DNA of 64,000 nucleotides, from positions 62,001 through 126,000 of the forward strand of contig JARBJD010000047.1 of NCBI GenBank assembly GCA_033064195.1, given 5' to 3'. Below are positions 53,981 through 63,928 of this stretch, piece after piece. How positions within the stretch are numbered: the first letter of the stretch is position 1; each line of letters opens with the position of its first letter. The stretch comes from Blattamonas nauphoetae (lineage: Eukaryota; Preaxostyla; Oxymonadida). Made by a program: the position numbers and the translations under genes. Below the pieces are notes generated by a model. The model searched no databases, was not told the origin of the DNA, and saw only the letters and a program-made list of their open reading frames with translations.

Positions 53981-55702
53981 TTAAAAGGTCTCTGGCGATA
54001 AAAATTTGTCAGGTTTCTCCCGATCTTCACTCTCACTTTTCTTCTCACTCTCAGCTGTCACAAGCTCAATTTTCCTTCCATGCTTCTGTAACCTTTTCTT
54101 GAACTCCGCAATCGTGCTCGAGAACTCCTCTGGTGGAGAAGAGACTCGAACAACCATCGAATTCCCGAAGATCCGCTCAGGATATGGGGGAATGGTTTTA
54201 ACCTCGTTCCACTTCCAATTCTGCTTTTCCTGCGGCGTGGCAAGCTGGAGAGGAGGTTGTTGGTAAGTTCGGAGGAACAAGTCGTACATTACAGAATCTT
54301 CGGAGAGTGAGATGGGAGATGCACTGGAACTGAGTGAGGAGACCAAAAAGAATGAAAATAAGAAGAGAAACACACTCAAAAATAGGATCGAAATCGTTCG
54401 TTGATTCACCAGCGAGTTGCTGTTCTGTTTTCTGTTTTTGTTTGGAATAACGAAAGAAATCTCGGATTCGCTTCTCGTGGTTACTATCAACTTCATGAAT
54501 GGTCAACGACTTAATATTTTCAGCTTTGACTCGAAAACGGTACACGGGAAGAACGTCATTGGCAGTGAGTTGATGATTGGGTGGGATCACACTGATTTTC
54601 ACAAGTAGCGCTCTCCATCCAAATTGGAAATGGACGTTGTCGCCACGAGTGGAGAGAAGAGTTCCATCTGACACCCAAATATGGTGTATAGGCACAAGGA
54701 CGGCTCCGTTAACTTTTGTTTTGGTTTGTTTTCGAGGCGCGGAATTGAAAAATGATGGGAAGGAGAGGGGATTGGATGGGGGAAGGGGTGGTGGGAAGAG
54801 AGAGGGGTTGAAGATTGGAGGGGCGAGGGAGATCGGTGGAACAGGGTCTGGTTGGATTTTGGGGAACAATGGAGCGAGATTCAACGATGAGGTTGGTCTC
54901 TGAACAGTTGGAAAAGAATGAGGATGGGAATCATCTGTTGATGGGGGGTTATTTGGTTTTGTGGGGACGATCATCGAAGTGTGGATGGAAGTTTTTGGTT
55001 TCGGGAGACTCAGGGTGAGGATTTGATGAGGAGATGAAGACGGTGATTTGGTGATCGGGAGAAGAGTGTCAGAGGAGAAGAGAAGATCGTTTCTCGAAGT
55101 GGCTGGTGATTGGAAAACTTCGCTATGTGACAACAAGTGTGGGAAGGAAGAATTCAGCAGCAGATCACTTTGACTGGGAGAGCTCTTATCGAGTTCTTGT
55201 GAACCTTTATGAATGAGTTCCTTCGGTGAATGAGTTGGGAAGCGAGGAGCAACCAACGATGGTGAAGATGAGGAGAAAAGCTTATATGGGCTGTGAGGGG
55301 ATGGGGAGTCACTTGGACCAATTGTGGGAATGGATGAAATGTGCTGATGTTGTTTTGGACGTGAGCGGAGGGATGGAAGAAAGATGTGATTTTGGAGGCT
55401 CTCTTCGAATGCCTGGTGTGCATCTGTTGAGAATAATCCGCTGCTCGTTGGGTTTGTGTTGACTATTCCATGAAATGAGTCAACGTACGTCCCACCATCA
55501 GATGTTGTTGTTGCTGAGAGGAGATCTGACGAGATGTAAGACAGAGGAGGTCATACCAAACGTGGATAAAGCTGGAGAGAGTTTTGGGACGGTTGCAAAT
55601 ATAGAACTGATAAGTAATGAAGATAAATTCATGAAACTGACCGTGTTGTAGGTTGGTCCCTTTTGATTTTCTGGATGTCTGGGAGAACACCACTTTGCTC
55701 AT
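53981..55702 (-). CDS. Four-exon hypothetical protein, 534 aa
   Basis: Exons 55642-55702, 55562-55606, 54376-55525 and 53981-54329, with introns of 35, 36 and 46 nt, give one continuous frame from ATG 55702 (MSKVVFSQTSRKSKGTNLQH). A Ser/Pro-rich disordered part fills about residues 20-260 (SPYKLFSSSPSLVAPRFPTH). A beta-rich module follows (VLVPIHHIWVSDGTLL, DNVHFQFGWRALLVKISVIP, LTANDVLPVYRFRVKAENIK), then SEDSVMYDLFLRTYQQPPLQ and a helical basic tail ending KFLSPETF. The IHHIWVSDGTLL and DVLPVYRFRV parts resemble sequences I recall from other oxymonad hypotheticals, with no known function. The exon phases are mutually consistent, which supports the model. Confidence 0.7.
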
Positions 55703-56311
55703 TACTCTTGTCAAGAGAAGAATATTAGAGAAGAACAGATAGACATACCATTGAAATTAAATGAATCAATCAAAAGGAGACGGTGGAGACGTCCAAATGG
55801 TTAAAAAAACTTTATGGGGTGTGTAGACGAAACGGAAGATACGATAATCCAACTAGCTTCAATGTTCAGAGAAACCACTTTCTTATGTCACCACAGCACA
55901 CAAATCGTGAATGGATTGGTGTTTGTCGATTGTTTAGAAAATAAGTATGGATGGATCAGAGCTAAATTCGAAGCCCTGGAGAGAAACCGCTGAAAACCCG
56001 GTTGTTCCCGCATAATCCACAGTTATTTCCATTCAAGGAGTTAACGAACTAATTGTTGAAGTTCACCACCGTTTTAGATTGTGTATTGATTCCCGTATAA
56101 TCATCCGTTGTATGACAACCCACAATTCCCTCAAACCAGCCCCTTGCACAGTCAGTAATTTTTTTCACTTGTTTGTCCTGAGAAGGTCAACAGGCCATCT
56201 TCAGGAGCTGGCCCGATCGACAAAAGGCGGCTTGAGACGATTCGGTTCAAAAGAGTCCCATTAAGAGAAATCTCAATCGGAGATGGTGGAATGAAAAAAG
56301 AGTGGTGTAGT
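55703..56311. other. Intergenic stretch, about 600 bp
   Basis: No gene or RNA is recognised. The only frame (56079-56264 plus, 61 residues) has no likeness. Confidence 0.5.
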
Positions 56312-56756
56312 TTAGCAGTATCTGAACTTCTGGCATGTTTTCATTGGCTCGACTCCAGAAAGCAGTTCTTCGTATGCTTTTTCAAGCAAGTTGTCAGCAA
56401 TGACATAGCAAACGCGCATGAGAGCGGAAACTTTCTTGCAGACTTCATCTCTGAGAAGAGTTCGGAGTTCTTCCTTGTCTGTCTTCTTCGATTCTGAAGC
56501 GCGGGTGATGAGCTTGACGCAAATACCACAGTTGGCTGGGATAAAGTCAGGGAGCTCGTCTGAAAGAGGTAGTGGCACGAAGAAATAAATAAATGAAAGA
56601 GAGATCGATGATAGAGAATGAGATGGAGAATGAGAATGAAGTTGACAAACCATCGAAAATTTCCTCTGAATCGATATAATCGTAATCAACTTGAGTGAAT
56701 TCCTCGAAGTCGTCGTGGAAGGCTGAAAGAACAGCAAAACAGATAAGAGACAGCAT
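56312..56756 (-). CDS. Secreted saposin B-type (SapB) domain protein, 117 aa
   Basis: Exons 56651-56756 and 56312-56559 (intron 91 nt, GTTTGT to TTTCAG). ATG 56756 begins a clear signal peptide (MLSLICFAVLSAFHDDFEEF), followed by an acidic propeptide-like stretch (TQVDYDYIDSEEIFDDEL). The mature part has the six-cysteine saposin pattern: NCGICVKLI, VCKKVSALMRVCYVIADN, and CQKFRYC at the end. Such small single-domain proteins in protists include amoebapore-like membrane-active peptides and lysosomal lipid-binding proteins. Which of these applies cannot be told from the sequence. It likely acts in digestive vacuoles. Confidence 0.82.
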
Positions 56757-56862
56757 TTTGAATTTTGATCACACCCTCAGTTTGGAATTGAATGCGTTCA
56801 ATCTTAAAATTACAAATATTGCATCAGAAAATTATCAGAAAAGTGAATGTGATTCCCTCCAT

Positions 56863-58805
56863 TTACAGTTCCGTCTTAATCTCGCTTCCTTCCATTTTAA
56901 CAGATCTCCGTTCCAAAACCTTATAATGGTCTCCAGTGTCCTCCACGATCCTCTTCTTCCACTCCTCCGAATAGCCCGTCTGCTGCACCTCGGGATCTCG
57001 ATCAGCTGTGGGCTTGCGAACGACACCATCAAAATATTGTGGGAAGAGTTCGCAGTAATACTCCAGCCAGCTTCGGACGGCTTCTGCGCTCCATTCCAAC
57101 TGAATCTTTGTCAGTTCAGCGACGGGGTCGGCGACATCCTTCATTTTGTTGTCTGTGGCGAGGACATCTTGTTCGAAGGATTTGTGGCGGGAGTCGAGCT
57201 TTTCTTTGATTGTTGGGTAAAGAGAGTTGTAGTTTGTGTATGCATAATTTGTAATCATGCAGCTGACCCAATAAAATGATTCAAAAGAAAATTCTTGGAT
57301 GGATCCGGTTTTTGTCGTGCAACTTTCGTGAATCTCCGTGACGACCGGATAGAAAGGAACAAACAGCGAGGTAGCTGCGTCTCCCATCCCAAACCACAAT
57401 ATTCCGCGTCCAGTCTTTGCATAGTCGTCTTCCCATCGAGATTCGGCGACCATCGTCCATCCTGTCTGCTGGGCCGCAATTGATCGTTCGTGAACATATT
57501 TCTTTCCATCATATTCCCATTCCATGGGCCTCCATCGATACGGAAGGTTGAAAGGACCAGCACCAACATCTGAGCTATAATCGAGAGCTGTCCCTTCGTA
57601 ATGATCACGCATTGCATCCATCATGAACGGAACATCAATCTTGTTCTTTTCTTCCTCTGTGACTTTAAAATACAGAGGCATTCTGTTGGTTAGATCGTGG
57701 CCACGAGCATAATCTGCGTAAGACTCCATTTCTGGACGAACACGGCAGAAGAATGACCACGCACGAGCATCGCAATGTCGTGCTCCTCCAAACGTGATTG
57801 GGTTGAATGTTTGACTGAAATCAAACGTGTCGAGAGTGACCCCGTCGAAGTATTTGTGTTCTTTCAACCAAGCAAGCAGTCCTTCGCTGGTTTTCACGGT
57901 TGTGTCGGCATAGTGGTCAAGTGATTGGATTCGGGCTTGATTAGCATGCCCACAAACTGATCCATCTGGAAGTTTGATCGCAACCCAAATTGCGCCTTTC
58001 TCGTTCGCTCCTTTACCAATCAAATCCATGACCCATATTTCCTCTGTGTCGGAAATGGTGAAGGTTTCTCCGGAGGAGTGGTACCCGTAAGTCTGGACGA
58101 GAAAATCCATGGTTTTGATCGCTTCTTGGGCTGTCTTGGATCGCTCGAGGGTGATGTAGATAAGGCTTTGAGGATGAGGGGAAGTGAGATTGGGAGGAAA
58201 TGAGAGAGTGATGAGGAAGAAGAGAGAAAAATAGAAGAGGGAGAAAGTAGAGAATGAAATGGGAAATGTGATTGATCAGGACATAGAAGGGGAAAGGAGG
58301 GAGTAACAGACCTTCCATAATCAATGATTCCGTTTGCACCGCCGAGCTCATCTATTCCACCCCAAGTTGTCTCCCCAATCGCCAATCCATGCTCGTTCAT
58401 GTTTCCGACAACTGTGTACGTTTCTGCAACTTCAGGAATTTCTCCCAATTCCTCGTATGTGTCCTGAGAGAGATTATAGAGACTTGCAAGGCTGCATACC
58501 CATTCAATAATTTTTCTCATTGTTCCTTCAGGGTGCTTTCCTTTCGGACGGCTATACACTTCACCATACTGTTGAGAGAGTATGAAAAAGCGAATAATAA
58601 GATAAAATAGAAAAACGTACCAGCATTTGAGAGTCAGCGGAGTATGTAATGCTGGATGTCGATTTTGAATGGATTTGAGGTATGATGATAAACAGAGAAT
58701 TGCAGACATGTTATGATTGATACGAGTGGCTCCCTTTGTTGCAATGAGGTTTGTGCACGACCATACATGATTAAAGCACAACAGCGCTGTTAATAATCGG
58801 ATCAT
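56863..58805 (-). CDS. Peptidase family C69 (dipeptidase-like), secreted or lysosomal
   Basis: Exons 58621-58805, 58312-58568 and 56863-58165 (introns 52 and 146 nt). ATG 58805 begins a signal peptide and the catalytic cysteine follows directly (HVWSC TNLIATKGAT), as expected for C69 enzymes whose mature N-terminal Cys is the nucleophile. Further blocks are YGEVYSRPKGKHPEGTM, NMNEHGLAIGETTWGG, IYITLERSKTAQEAIKTMDF, ETFTISDTEEIWVMDLIGK, NQARIQSLDHYADTT and HCDARAWSFFCRVRPEM. Between GAT and SITYSADSQML (58700-58640) the frame shifts by an amount no GT-AG pair explains, so there is an unusual intron or a small frameshift there. C69 enzymes cleave dipeptides; a digestive role is inferred, next to the saposin gene. 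Confidence 0.82.
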
Positions 58806-58998
58806 CTCCTTTTCGCTCGATCAGAACCACATCCTCACTTTTTTCTCCGTTGCTTCACAGATTGCCGACGTGATTATTTGGCCATCAATGGCAGTCACTT
58901 CTCGTTGCATAAATCTCGGTCGGTGACTATCCCTCTAATCTTTTCAACAGAACGGAAAAACAAAAAAAAAGGATGTATGTGAAATGAAGAAATGCAAG

Positions 58999-59866
58999 CT
59001 AGTCGTTGTCAAGCAACCTCCTGAGACGGTCGTCAACAGTCTCCGACGACTCCGGTTGGGCTGGGAGCGGCTCAAGTGTAATTTCCCTGTTTCCGGCAGT
59101 CATTGCTGAGAATTCGCCATCAAGCTGCAGTTGGTTCTCGTCAGCGACTTGTGAAATAAGTTGGTTGACTTCGGACTGAAAAGGGTGGACGATGAAGAAG
59201 GGAGGAGAGATCGGATTGGATGGAGAATGATGATCAGATAAGGTGAGAAGGAATGAGTAATATTGAGAAGAACGGTTGAAAATGGCTCACAGAGTTCCGA
59301 ATAAAGATTGGGGAGCATACAGAAGCAATTTGGTTTTGTGTGTTGTCATCCATTGCGCCCATCACAACCTGAGAAGATAGTGATGGAAAGAGGAGAAAAT
59401 TATGTGAAATAATCTTAAAAAATCATACATCACTAACAGTTTCCATGTGTGTTACTTGTTGGTCAAATTTATCCAGAATTTTGTTCACCTGTAGACAATG
59501 GTAATTTGTGAAGAAAAGAAGTTGACAGACTTTCTGAATGTCCATTTGATTCGACACTCGTTGCAACTGCTTGCAAACTTGGTCAATTCCTTGGACAACG
59601 GATTGCATGCCAGCGGTCATGGACAAACGAGATTGGATTCCATCCAGACGAGACGCGAGTTTTAAATACATCATACTCATGTTCTTTTCACGGATGGCAT
59701 TTTCGGCATAGATTTTGGCTCCTTCTGCATTGCCTTGTTGGATGGCTTTTTTGATTTTGCGTTTTTCCTCCTCTGAACGTTGTTTTGATTTAGTTGATTG
59801 GCGGTTAAGATTTTTCGAGGTCATTTTCAACTCGAAAATTGTGTTCTGAAGCTTAGGATCCATCAT
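58999..59866 (-). CDS. ESCRT-III subunit CHMP1/Vps46 (Did2)
   Basis: Exons 59531-59866, 59429-59488, 59321-59368 and 58999-59175 (introns 42, 60 and 145 nt) make a 206-residue protein from ATG 59866. The 42-nt first intron is a multiple of three and also reads through, but removing it gives the family-like MDIQKVNKILDKFDQQVTHM. Typical blocks are LQNTIFELKMTSKNLNRQS, KKAIQQGNAEGAKIYAENA, IREKNMSMMYLKLASRLDGI. The C-terminus ETVDDRLRRLLDND fits a MIM1 helix that binds MIT domains such as Vps4. CHMP1 acts late in ESCRT-III membrane scission at endosomes and in cell division. TAG at 58999-59001. Confidence 0.93.
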
Positions 59867-59930
59867 GGTTGATTAATGTTTGTTGATGAAAGACTCTCGC
59901 GAGAAAGACGGTGTGAAAGTGAAATAAAGG

Positions 59931-60209
59931 GTGAGAGTTTCAAAAAATAACATTTCTGGTGAGATCGTTGAATCTGAACTCGGTTTAAGCATAAAAGAAC
60001 AATCAACTGCAATTCTCAATCAATACAAGAAAGATACTCGTGTTCCAGCATCCAAAATTTTTAATGATGACTTGATCGGTTATCTCTGGTCAATCTCCAC
60101 AAGAACGCGTACAGAATCATTCCATTCCCAGAAAGACATTGTTTCTAATATCTTTCATTTCCATTTTGAACAGCTAATGGCGAAAGAGATTGACACTTCA
60201 AAACTCTGA
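59931..60209 (+). CDS. Small unknown frame, possible gene fragment
   Basis: A frame without an ATG reads EIVESELGLSIKEQSTAILN, then KDTRVPASKIFNDDLIGYLW and ends AKEIDTSKL at TGA 60209. The composition is protein-like (mixed helical, charged) but nothing is recognised. It may be an exon of a gene divergent from CHMP1, with missing 5' exon, or chance. Confidence 0.3.
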   Translation: MRVSKNNISGEIVESELGLSIKEQSTAILNQYKKDTRVPASKIFNDDLIGYLWSISTRTRTESFHSQKDIVSNIFHFHFEQLMAKEIDTSKL

Positions 60210-60624
60210 GCCATTGCGAGCGGCCCCAACTCAGAATCATGTTTAAAAGATGGTCTGATCGAACAAACTCTTCATTAGTTCTCCGTAGGTTTCAGTCAAA
60301 CTCACCATACATCACTTCTCGACGGACAGGAATATCCATTCTCATCATCGACCACCACGTCGTCAGAATTGCATAAACTGCCAAAAGCAGTGGAGTCCCT
60401 CTTCGAGAAATGATGAGGGCATAATTTACAGCTGTTCATCGCGAGATCAATGACTGTTCTATGCCGATTCACATTTTTCTTGTTTTTCATCCACCTCCAC
60501 AAATCGACCATTACTCCTCGCTTAGGGAAGTCCACCTGATGTCATACATCTACTTGAATGTGGTTCACATGATTCTCTTTCAATCTAAGCCGAATCGGTT
60601 GTTATCTGGAGCCGTGGCGGTCAA
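60210..60624. other. Intergenic stretch, about 415 bp
   Basis: No gene is supported. A short minus frame (60302-60535) shows no family likeness. Confidence 0.4.
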
Positions 60625-60637
60625 ATGATTTATCGGG

Positions 60638-61774
60638 GTGTGGAGAGCCATTTCGAAGTCAAAAATTTCACAGGGACATTGGGAGAGGATTTGGAACAAT
60701 GTGCAGAATGCTACACAGACTCTCTTTCTGACAGGGTTCCCATTTGCAACAAACGCCCTTCAGATTTATGTTCATTTTCAAGCCTACCAGCCCCTTAATG
60801 TAACAGTGAAGCGAAAACAATTGGACATGACAGCAACAGCTTATATAACGTTAGGATCGGAGTACCATGTCCAAACAGCGAGTCAAGACGCCTCCCTCCG
60901 CCTCTTCCACTCTCCCACCCCCAACCTCACAATCGCTCCATATCAACCAAAAAATCTTCCTCCAACCCAGGTTCCCCAACAACAGTTCATGCAGCCCCCA
61001 CAAAACGCTCAATTCATCGCTGGAGGGATGCAGCCTCAATATCCAATGGGCGGTTACGATCAAGGACAGATGATGCCATATTCTGATCCAAACGTCCAAT
61101 ATCAGCAACAATTGGCCATGCAATTAGCGCAACAACCACCAGCGCAGATGGGAATGGGTCAGATGAGTCAGATGGCCGGAATGCAGCCAATGGAATATCA
61201 AAACCCACAAATGGGATATCAGAACCCGCAGATGGGATATATGGGAATGGCACCACAGATGCAAGGAATGATGGGAATGCAGCCGCAGATGCAGGGGATG
61301 ATGCAAGGCTACATGAATCCCATGCAGAACCCACAACAACTCTCGCCTCAACAATACCCCATGCAGCCAGTCGCCCAAATGCCAATGGGAATGCCGCAAG
61401 GTCAACAAATGTATCAGCAGATGCCTGCGCAGCCACGGTCTTATTCAAACCAGGGCAGTCTGAGCCAAAGTTTTGATCAATACGGAAATAGCCCACAGCA
61501 GATGCAAACAAAAAAACCGATGGTCGAGCGAAGCAGTCTCCCTATGTTTGATTCACGCACGCTTTCGGGAAGCGAGGCGGACATGAAGCACCAGATTGGA
61601 AATCACATTTATGGAATTGTAGAACAGATGCACGGTGGAGAAATAGCGTCGAAAGTGACGGGATTGATTCTGATGCTGGATTTCCAGGATTTGGTGAAGG
61701 TTGTGGAGACACCAACCATACTTGCGTCGAAGATCGAGGAGGGGTACAGACTTGTCATCCAGCAGTCAAGATAA
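60638..61774 (+). CDS. PABP-like protein: divergent RRM, Gln/Met/Pro linker, C-terminal MLLE (PABC) domain
   Basis: The frame ends at TAA 61772-61774. The last 65 residues form an MLLE/PABC domain: IGNHIYGIVEQMHGGEIASK then VTGLILMLDFQDLVKVVETP and ILASKIEEGYRLVI. Before it lies a long Gln/Met/Pro/Gly linker (residues about 110-310) with short repeats such as YQNPQMGYQNPQMGYMGM. The N-terminal part TLFLTGFPFATNALQIYVHF to TATAYITLGSEYHVQTA looks like one divergent RRM. Canonical PABP has four RRMs. The start is unclear: 60638 is GTG, and an ATG at 60625 lies in another frame. MLLE domains bind PAM2 motifs in translation and mRNA-decay factors. Confidence 0.8.
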   Translation: MWRAISKSKISQGHWERIWNNVQNATQTLFLTGFPFATNALQIYVHFQAYQPLNVTVKRKQLDMTATAYITLGSEYHVQTASQDASLRLFHSPTPNLTIAPYQPKNLPPTQVPQQQFMQPPQNAQFIAGGMQPQYPMGGYDQGQMMPYSDPNVQYQQQLAMQLAQQPPAQMGMGQMSQMAGMQPMEYQNPQMGYQNPQMGYMGMAPQMQGMMGMQPQMQGMMQGYMNPMQNPQQLSPQQYPMQPVAQMPMGMPQGQQMYQQMPAQPRSYSNQGSLSQSFDQYGNSPQQMQTKKPMVERSSLPMFDSRTLSGSEADMKHQIGNHIYGIVEQMHGGEIASKVTGLILMLDFQDLVKVVETPTILASKIEEGYRLVIQQSR

Positions 61775-62157
61775 GTTCATATTTCGTCTTCTTTTGCCAT
61801 TTTGGGATGTCTTGATTCTTCTTCATGGCATCATGCTCAAGCTAACAATTTTGATGCTGATCGGCTTTTGTCTTCAGTCATTCGTGATTATCTCGATGAA
61901 TCTCTGTGGAATTGGACCAGACCAAACGGAATACGTTTGGTGATGTGAAATCAGAAGAGAAAACTGTCGTTTTTGCGAGTTTTGAGAGTTTTCTGTGAGT
62001 GACGAGATGAGAAAAATCGTCGTTCCTTGTTCTAAACAAAAAGTCAATTATTGTTCATAATTTGAGAAGAAATGGGTGTAAATAGATGTAACAAATCCTG
62101 AAATCGATTTGGTAAAGTGAGAATAAAGCGTACGTCGAGAAAAAGGCTGTGAAATAC
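61775..62157. other. Intergenic stretch
   Basis: About 380 bp. It may hold a last exon of the minus-strand gene at 62158-62604: GTGAGT at its end and a TTTCAG (minus) near 62105 could splice to a short tail. Otherwise nothing is seen. Confidence 0.35.
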
Positions 62158-62604
62158 TCACATGCTCAGAGAATCGATCCCACCTTGTTCTGTCGCTGCT
62201 TTCAGGTTTGCCAGCTCATGAAGTCGCATTCTGACCTTTTCAACTGACATGCTGTACAAGTCCGGCATTTGGGACAGCGGGTTCATTTGATTCCAGAGAT
62301 CGCTGAACATTTCATGCAATACTCGCTTCTCCGCTCGCGATCTCTCCGTCTCTGGGTTCGGCATCTCACAAGAATAGGGATTCAGTTTGCATTGATGTTC
62401 TCGTTGCTTCATCGCTTTCTCAACTTCACGTTCAACTTTGAGGTTCACAAGTGCATCAATTTTCAGGCTTTCTGGGGTTTGCATATTGGTCATGGAGGAA
62501 GTGAGGAGCGGGAACCAGCAGCAATGCGAATTGTCTGGAATGGTTCGCAATTCATCAAGGAGATTCAGAGTGTGGGTTCGATCGTTCTCCAAAATCGTCC
62601 TCAA
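62158..62604 (-). CDS. Hypothetical helical protein, about 148 aa
   Basis: A frame from about 62604 (MRTILENDRTHTLNLLDELR; the first codon is not ATG, so the true start is earlier or internal) ends DSLSM then TGA at 62158. The body is charged and helical: VNLKVEREVEKAMKQREHQC, EKRVLHEMFSDLWNQMNPLS, VEKVRMRLHELANLKAATEQ. The terminal ATGTGAGT contains a good 5' splice site, so translation may continue into another exon. No family recognised. Confidence 0.5.
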   Translation of the reverse strand: MRTILENDRTHTLNLLDELRTIPDNSHCCWFPLLTSSMTNMQTPESLKIDALVNLKVEREVEKAMKQREHQCKLNPYSCEMPNPETERSRAEKRVLHEMFSDLWNQMNPLSQMPDLYSMSVEKVRMRLHELANLKAATEQGGIDSLSM

Positions 62605-62643
62605 TGGAATGTGATAAGTCTCAAGATGCTCATTTAGGCATGG

Positions 62644-62690
62644 GCAGCGGTCGGTCCGACTGCTCGTCGACCGACCGACTGCTTTTTTTT
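62644..62690. other. GC-rich hairpin followed by a T run
   Basis: GCAG-C-GGTCGGTC (62644-62656) pairs with GACCGACC-GA-CTGC (to about 62682) around a 12-nt loop, and eight T follow. In an AT-rich gap this is striking. It could be an RNA hairpin with a polymerase III-type terminator, or a transposon end. Confidence 0.45.
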
Positions 62691-62950
62691 GTGATCATGC
62701 CCTTTTCACGAAACACCGAGTATTGAATCCTTTAGATTTCCATAAAAACCAAAGTATTGTCAGTAGAAGAATTGATGTGAATGTTTGAGAAGATTAAAGG
62801 AACAGCGAATCGTTGTGTTTTGAATGAAAGGGGAGAATAAGTGCTGATCATTTCTTGACTCAAATGAATGGCGGAGTTGTCTTCCATCCCTCGTTTTTCA
62901 CTCTCCAGAAGCTGAATAAGAAACTCCAGTGCCGCCATGTGAGTGAGCAG

Positions 62951-63928
62951 CTAATCAACAACTGGTGTGTTTGGGATGTGAACAACCAGAAGGTTGGGGC
63001 AGGACGAAGGAGAGATGGTGGAGAGGGAGAGGGAGATGGCTGGAGGAGAAGGAGAATGAGGAAGAGAGGAAGGCAGACTGGGTGGCGTGTTGGGTGGGGG
63101 CGGAGGGAGGACTGAGTGGCGCGGGTCGGGTGGGATGGCTTGAGCCTGCACAGAATGAAGAGCCACAGTGAGGAAACACAAACACAAAAACAGGAAACAC
63201 AATAAAGACAAGAAACAGAACCACACATCGACAAGTGCCACTGGCGCAATCGCACCCATTCTGATTGTGCGCAGTCTCTCATTCCGAAATCGATCGAATA
63301 TCGCTGCGTCTTCCTTCGGAGCTTTGTCGCCTGCGTCGCCAGTGTGTTCGAACACTCGCCTTCCCTTGTTCCGCGCTCCATCGTTCCTTCCCTTCCAACT
63401 GTCCACGCTGTGCAGGCTGTTCGGAAGATCGCACTGCAACAGCTGTGCCTGCTCTCCCTCTTCCCCCACCACGTCCTCCTCCCGACTCTGGAGACACACA
63501 GCCACTGCGTCTTTCTTCGTCTCCTGAAACACGGCTTCCCACACACACTCTGACCAGCACTTCCGAAGCCGCGGCTTGTCTGGCGAGCGGTCGGAAGGCA
63601 GGATGGAGAGAGTCGACTGCACAACTTCCTCCTTCTTCTCCTCCTTCATCTTCCGCTCCTTCTCACCCTTCCTCTCCTCTTCCCTCTTCTTCTCTTCCCC
63701 CATCCACGACACTCGGAAGAAGTTCAACGGGAGCATCCCCAACTCTCCTTTCACCTCGCCCAACATCCACCCCTCGCCCGGCCAGTCAAACGCGTAGTAG
63801 AAGTACATCTCCCCTTCTTCGAGTCCCTGTTCTTTCATGAACGCCCCTGCATACTCTTCCAACCAGTTGAGCGCTTTGACCAGGCAATGTTGGAGCAGAA
63901 CTGGCGTTTCGAGTCGGCGCAGAAACAA
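62951..63928 (-). CDS. Hypothetical protein with SH3-like segment, charged middle
   Basis: The minus frame is open from about 63950, after a stop, to 62951. It reads LQHCLVKALNWLEEYAGAFM, then YYAFDWPGEGWMLGEVKGEL with GMLPLNFF, which looks like an SH3 fold (ALYDY-like start, GWxxGE, G-LP-NFF). A strongly charged EKK/EER-rich segment follows, then DVWFCFLSLLCFLFLCLCFL (hydrophobic, maybe a transmembrane helix) and a Pro/Ser-rich tail. The hydrophobic and Pro-rich parts lie in AG-poor DNA and may be intron read-through (for example from GTGGAT near 63230). The 5' end is probably in an earlier exon near or past the window edge. No ATG start was chosen. Confidence 0.4.
   Translation of the reverse strand: MFLRRLETPVLLQHCLVKALNWLEEYAGAFMKEQGLEEGEMYFYYAFDWPGEGWMLGEVKGELGMLPLNFFRVSWMGEEKKREEERKGEKERKMKEEKKEEVVQSTLSILPSDRSPDKPRLRKCWSECVWEAVFQETKKDAVAVCLQSREEDVVGEEGEQAQLLQCDLPNSLHSVDSWKGRNDGARNKGRRVFEHTGDAGDKAPKEDAAIFDRFRNERLRTIRMGAIAPVALVDVWFCFLSLLCFLFLCLCFLTVALHSVQAQAIPPDPRHSVLPPPPPNTPPSLPSSLPHSPSPPAISLSLSTISPSSCPNLLVVHIPNTPVVD

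Noticed and set aside
56079-56264. Possible tRNA or small gene between the four-exon gene and the saposin gene
   Set aside because: No cloverleaf could be drawn and the frame shows no family likeness.
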